In this document: piece by piece, positions 59,630 through 60,000 of the stretch | Position numbering within the stretch: position 1 is the first letter of the stretch | How the letters are laid out: every line of letters starts with the position of its first letter | Source: Mesostigma viride | Lineage: Eukaryota > Streptophyta > Mesostigmatophyceae > Mesostigmatales > Mesostigmataceae | Assembly (NCBI GenBank): GCA_009746045.1 | Contig: RPFO01001898.1 | Span: forward strand, 64,001 to 124,000 | DNA: 60,000 nt | Direction of reading: 5' to 3' | Translations under genes and position numbers: made by a program | The notes under the pieces: generated by a model | Told to the model about the DNA's origin: nothing | The model's database searches: none | Seen by the model: the letters and a program-made list of their open reading frames with translations, nothing else

Positions 59630-60000
59630 CTATATGGCTAAGCGGTATAGAAATTTTATTTTTCCCCTCCCCCCCACCGAGGCCACGGGAAGGGCCTCAC
59701 ACGGGAGAGAGAGTCCTACGTGAGAAAGGAGATCAGGCATGCGAACAGCTGTATGAAAGAGGTAGGCATAGAATTCATCATCAGGTAGTTCACCATAAGG
59801 GGTTACACCCATAGTAGTAGGAACTAGAGTAGTATTGAGAACATCAAGGTCCTCGAAAAAGGAGTAATCTGCACGACGAGAGAGTGCATCTGGTACTATG
59901 TTATCTACACCCTTAACATACTGAAGTTTAAAAGGGGAAAACTGTGCTAAAAATTCCATCCAGCGCGCTTGCCGAGGGGTAAGGTTGAGTTAAGTAATGC
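59630..60000 (-). pseudogene. Gypsy RNase H, C-terminal part
   Basis: The minus strand shows RQARWMEFLAQFSPF, LQYVKGVDNIVPDALSRRA, the typical end of a Ty3/gypsy RNase H, then an acidic connection region. An in-frame TAA lies about 12 codons upstream of MEFL near the window end, and the frame is lost in a C run near 59660, so this copy is interrupted or misread. Confidence 0.85.

Larger units (their letters stand above)
54650..60000 (-). mobile_element. Ty3/gypsy chromovirus-type element, minus strand, 3' part
   Basis: Reading on the minus strand: RNase H end, integrase with chromodomain, an extra ORF, then polypurine tract and 3' LTR. The 5' portion lies outside the window. PR, most of RT and the 5' LTR are not visible. 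Confidence 0.9.

Overview
The window reads as repeat-dense nuclear DNA of a eukaryote. No bacterial operon, rRNA, tRNA or convincing single-copy host gene is visible. The combination of chromodomain Ty3/gypsy, several Ty1/copia families, a split-direct-repeat DIRS (PAT/TOC-like) element with a small non-autonomous partner, a hAT remnant with a BED finger and MITE-like elements fits a green alga or prasinophyte-like protist. That taxon is an inference at low confidence. Family names Cop1 to Cop5 below are mine.

Layout. 1-356: C-terminal RNase H of a plus-strand copia element (Cop1) that begins outside the window. 357-17983: a minus-strand copia element (Cop2-) inserted in Cop1 with a GGCTG target duplication; Cop1 resumes at 17989 and ends with its LTR at 18757. 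Cop2- was itself hit by an autonomous DIRS/PAT-like element (3632-9026), a related non-autonomous one (9148-11285) and a hAT element (13645-15105). 18758-19195: RNase H of another copia copy (Cop3), into which Cop1 had inserted. 19899-20378: a CACTA-like MITE candidate. 20794-30113: a plus-strand copy of the same family as Cop2- (Cop2+, TSD CACTG), carrying a MITE in its 3' UTR. 30119-31994: unexplained DNA. 31995-54649: a long-inverted-repeat (foldback) element. Its right arm holds Cop4 (33267-54508), whose gag gene holds a compound Cop5 array (36518-49270, TSD CAGTC). 54650-60000: the 3' part of a minus-strand chromodomain gypsy element, inserted at the outer end of the foldback arm.

Because target duplications and reading frames match across most insertions, a relative order can be read. 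Cop3 is older than Cop1, Cop1 older than Cop2-, and Cop2- older than the DIRS and hAT insertions. The foldback is older than Cop4, Cop4 older than Cop5a, and Cop5a older than Cop5b. LTR pairs are nearly identical (Cop4: one difference noticed over 649 bp; Cop2+: two noticed over 470 bp), so the activity is recent. Many frame breaks are single-base indels, several of them in short homopolymers, so some apparent pseudogenes may be read errors.

The most unusual biology is the Cop2/Cop4 copia lineage. A retropepsin-like domain lies after integrase and before reverse transcriptase (INT-PR-RT-RH) instead of the defining copia order PR-INT-RT-RH. It has DTQ or DTN where DTG is expected, HGDD in the RT active site, and LTRs that begin AGTT and end AACT instead of TG...CA. 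Other strong points are the paired autonomous/non-autonomous split-direct-repeat DIRS elements integrated without target duplication, the gag-protease-only Cop5 element that is tandemly amplified and nested in its own LTR, and a large extra ORF downstream of integrase in the gypsy element.
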